From 2-01-FULL-41-14 sp046317875 (GTDB taxonomy: Bacteria; Pseudomonadota; Alphaproteobacteria; UBA7879; UBA5542), in contig JBKCVN010000026.1 of NCBI GenBank assembly GCA_046317875.1, forward strand, positions 22,528-86,527: 64,000 nucleotides of DNA. The letters are read 5' to 3'. The first letter of the stretch is position 1, and each line of letters starts with the position of its first letter. The translations under genes were made by a program, and so were the position numbers. This document shows, piece by piece, positions 61,866 through 64,000 of the stretch. Below the pieces are notes generated by a model that saw only the letters and a program-made list of their open reading frames with translations, was not told the origin of the DNA and made no database searches.

Positions 61866-62399
61866 ATGTTAAAAATTCTTATTCTTATGATTGCCACTCT
61901 TATGCTAGGACAAGGTCAAGCTCAGAGCTCTGAAAAAAATTCCTTAGCTATTCAGAAGTATTTTGGGCAAGTGCCATGCCATGGGCAAGGAACGGTTTAT
62001 AAATTTGTAATTCCGGCCTATGACATTGGTTTGTGGGTGAAGGAAGGCCAATCTTGGAGCTATGATCAACCCTTTGCCTTGGAAGTAAAGGCCAGATGGA
62101 ATGTGGATAAGAAAGAAATGCTGGACAGTACCCTTGAGGTTATGAAAAGAAATACGGTTCTAACCTTGGCCCAAGAAAAGGAATATACAGATTTTTTGCA
62201 CTCCTTCTATCCGGATCTTAAGGAAAAGGATCTGGTGACGGTTGTATTTATCCCACAACAAAAAATATTATTTTACCACAACAATAAGCTTCTAAAAGAA
62301 TCGACGAATATGACGTTCGCCCGGGCGTTTTGCGATATTTGGTTATCTCCGAAAACAAAATATGACAGTGCACGTCGCGCCATGCTGGGATTAGATTAA
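61866..62399 (+). CDS. Secreted chalcone-isomerase-like protein
   Basis: 177 residues with signal peptide (ILILMIATLMLGQGQA). The mature part fits the bacterial chalcone-isomerase-like family: YKFVIPAYDIGLWV, QPFALEVKARWNVDKKEM, FYHNNKLL and the C-terminal FARAFCDIWLSPKT. Function of these periplasmic proteins is not settled; a fatty-acid-binding role has been proposed for the fold. GGAG precedes the ATG. Confidence 0.72.
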   Translation: MLKILILMIATLMLGQGQAQSSEKNSLAIQKYFGQVPCHGQGTVYKFVIPAYDIGLWVKEGQSWSYDQPFALEVKARWNVDKKEMLDSTLEVMKRNTVLTLAQEKEYTDFLHSFYPDLKEKDLVTVVFIPQQKILFYHNNKLLKESTNMTFARAFCDIWLSPKTKYDSARRAMLGLD

Positions 62400-62413
62400 T
62401 AATTCCTTAAATA

Positions 62414-62445
62414 AAACAATGAATTGTTTAAAACATTTATTGTTT
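62414..62445. promoter_or_regulatory. Two tandem palindromes upstream of the LysR gene
   Basis: AAACAATGAATTGTTT (62414-62429) is a perfect palindrome; AAACATTTATTGTTT (62431-62445) is a second AAACA-N5-TGTTT. They lie about 60-90 bp before the LysR start and could be its own operator or simply AT-rich sequence. Confidence 0.4.
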
Positions 62446-62506
62446 TCATAGTATAAATAAAATATAAAAATATCATTATTAAAAATTTCGAGATGGAAAT
62501 TAAAAA

Positions 62507-63385
62507 ATGACGTTAGATCAATTGAAGACTTTCTATATAGTCGCGAATGCCGGAAGTTTTACCAGTGCGGCTCTTGAACTAAATATGGATCAATCTAACG
62601 TCAGCCGAAAAATTATTTCCATGGAAACCCGTCTGCGTACCAAGCTGTTCACGCGCAAAGCTCGTGGGTTGATATTAACCCCCGAAGGACAAGCCCTGTT
62701 AGAAGAAACCAAAGAAATCCTGAATCGTATCGAGGGCATGAAGAACATCGTAAAAAATGTTCACAGTGAAGCCCGGGGCCTGTTAAACGTTAGCGTGTTT
62801 GATAGTTTTTATGACCATTTTTTATTACCCCATGTGCATGATTTTTTAAATAAATATCCAGAAATACATCTGAATATTAATAAAATTGACGGGGGTAGCA
62901 TATCAGATCTGGAATCCAGTGATATGATGGTGGCCATACGGCCTTATATGCCCAGTGCGTCGAATATGGTTCAAGAATTTTTGACCCGTTTGCATATCAA
63001 ACTATATGCAAGTCCTGATTATTTAAAAGAATTTGGTACCCCAAAGCGTTTAGAAGATTTGTCCCATCATCAGTTACTGGCCTATGGACCCAAAAATGAA
63101 ATATTTTCCATTGTGAACTGGCACTTGTTTGCCGGTATTTCAGGCAATCCCAGGGAACCCTATATTCAAACGAGCTGCTTTAAAACCCGACTGAGTTTGG
63201 CTGAAAAGGGTTATGGGATTGCGGCGCTTTCGGCTGAAATGTTGGGGGATAATTCAAAGTTGGTACAGGTTCTTCGCGAACATGAGGGAGGTGTGGTTGA
63301 CTTCTTTTATCTTTATCCTACGTTGCACAAAAATGCTATTCCTGTTAAACGCTTAGGTGAGTTCGTTCACTCCCTTTTTAGATAG
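62507..63385 (+). CDS. LysR-family transcriptional regulator
   Basis: 292 residues. The N-terminal winged helix-turn-helix is clear (FYIVANAGSFTSAALELNMDQSNVSRKI, residues 8-35 region) with a linker helix and a periplasmic-binding-type effector domain (LLNVSVFDSF onward). It would regulate in response to a small molecule. The YejA-type gene follows by 12 bp on the same strand, an unusual position for a LysR target. Effector unknown. Confidence 0.9.
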   Translation: MTLDQLKTFYIVANAGSFTSAALELNMDQSNVSRKIISMETRLRTKLFTRKARGLILTPEGQALLEETKEILNRIEGMKNIVKNVHSEARGLLNVSVFDSFYDHFLLPHVHDFLNKYPEIHLNINKIDGGSISDLESSDMMVAIRPYMPSASNMVQEFLTRLHIKLYASPDYLKEFGTPKRLEDLSHHQLLAYGPKNEIFSIVNWHLFAGISGNPREPYIQTSCFKTRLSLAEKGYGIAALSAEMLGDNSKLVQVLREHEGGVVDFFYLYPTLHKNAIPVKRLGEFVHSLFR

Positions 63386-63397
63386 AAAGAGAACCTA

Positions 63398-64000
63398 ATG
63401 TTTACAAAATTATTATTCGCTGTTTTTATTTCTGCTAGCCTTTTTCTTGGTGCCCAGGCCGGACAGGATACGAAAAAGACTCATGGGATTGCTATGCATG
63501 GGCAGCCTAAGTATTCTGCTGGTTTCAAGAATTATGACTTTGTGAAGCCTAATGCCCCTAAAAAGGGTAGGGTTGTTTTGGGCGAAGTGGGATCTTTCGA
63601 CAGTTTGAATCCCTGGATTTTAAAAGGGGTTGCGGCCAAGCGAATTCCCTTGACACGAACAACCCTCTTGGGGCGTTCCCCTGAAGAGCCGTTTACTTTG
63701 TATGGCGTTGTGGCAGAAAGCTTGGAATACCCCGAAAACCGGGCTTGGGTTATTTTTAATTTAAGGGCCTCAGCCAAATGGGAAAATGGAAAACCTATTA
63801 CAGCGGATGATATCATTTTTAGTTATGAAACATGGTTGGAACAAGGGCAGCCCTTTATGAAGACCTTTTATAAAAAGGTCCAAAAAGTAGAAAAACTTTC
63901 TAATCAACGGGTCAAGTTTACATTTGATCCTGAAAAAGCGGATCGGGAAGTTCCCTTGATTATGGGAATGATGCCCTTATTGCCCAAGGAAGTATATAAA
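63398..64000 (+). CDS. yejA: Extracellular solute-binding protein, YejA type (partial)
   Basis: 201 codons visible, the 3' end is cut by the window. A signal peptide (LLFAVFISASLFLGAQA) leads a family-5 binding protein start: HGIAMHGQPKYS, then PNAPKKGRVVLGEVGSFDSLNPW and GKPITADDIIFSYETW, the pattern of YejA/oligopeptide-binding proteins. It would deliver peptides to an ABC importer (YejBEF), not seen here. GAAAGAGAA precedes the ATG. Confidence 0.85.
   Translation, partial: MFTKLLFAVFISASLFLGAQAGQDTKKTHGIAMHGQPKYSAGFKNYDFVKPNAPKKGRVVLGEVGSFDSLNPWILKGVAAKRIPLTRTTLLGRSPEEPFTLYGVVAESLEYPENRAWVIFNLRASAKWENGKPITADDIIFSYETWLEQGQPFMKTFYKKVQKVEKLSNQRVKFTFDPEKADREVPLIMGMMPLLPKEVYK

Noticed and set aside
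1..64000. CRISPR array, phage or integrative element
   Set aside because: No regularly spaced repeats, no cas, phage structural or transposase genes; XerC here is the chromosomal type in its normal neighbourhood.

Overview
The window looks like a chromosomal segment of an alphaproteobacterium, most probably a host-associated, intracellular one of the Holosporales type (inference). The gene orders dusB-(fis)-ntrY-ntrX-trkA-dat-hfq-hflX, rpoZ-rel-acpS-lepB-rnc-era-recO-parC, secG-pyrG-kdsA-eno-ftsB and xerC-tal-priA are alphaproteobacterial in style. Sel1-repeat proteins, many secreted proteins without a recognisable family and a decaying secreted-protease array fit life in a eukaryotic host. 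The sequence is moderately AT-rich with AT-rich spacers. I see no transposase, integrase cassette, phage gene or CRISPR array.

Layout. 1-5.0 kb (minus): pdhA-pdhB (pdhB runs off the left edge) behind gatC-gatA-gatB. 5.1-7.5 kb (plus): two Sel1-repeat proteins, the first with a broken lipoprotein signal. 7.5-9.3 kb: RNase D and a secreted unknown. 9.3-17.8 kb (plus): rpoZ with an intrinsic terminator, then the tightly packed run from the ppGpp enzyme through acpS, lepB, rnc, era and recO to parC. 17.9-21.2 kb: two secreted proteins, one a GNAT acetyltransferase, and a YbdG-type mechanosensitive channel. 21.3-32.7 kb (plus): dusB-fis-ntrY-ntrX-trkA-dat-HAD-hfq-hflX, a tRNA-Leu(UAG) overlapping the end of hflX, then tig and clpP. 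32.8-33.0 kb: a probable small RNA resembling 6S RNA with its own terminator. 33.0-36.3 kb: a DedA-family protein, an isolated nuoI-nuoJ pair, and a minus-strand trxA-nfu-sleB run. 36.5-46.8 kb: secreted unknowns around glyQS and xerC, including a pair of paralogues flanking a secreted methyltransferase-like protein. 46.9-49.7 kb: transaldolase and priA. 49.7-53.5 kb: four copies or remnants of a trypsin-like protease plus a stray 226-bp copy of the priA 3' end. 53.6-64 kb (plus): a secreted repeat protein, pepA-holC, a small secreted Cys protein, secG-pyrG-kdsA-eno-ftsB, a chalcone-isomerase-like secreted protein, a LysR regulator and the start of a YejA-type peptide-binding protein.

Function. 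The backbone is housekeeping: translation (GatCAB, GlyRS, tRNA-Leu, trigger factor, Dus), RNA and DNA maintenance, stringent response, redox sensing (NtrYX), central metabolism, LPS precursor synthesis and division. The accessory layer is almost entirely Sec-exported proteins. The most notable points are a GNAT enzyme and a methyltransferase-like protein that both carry signal peptides although their cofactors are cytosolic, the protease array frozen in the act of duplication and decay, a full-length Fis next to dusB, an NtrX whose ATPase motifs are lost, and the putative 6S-like RNA.
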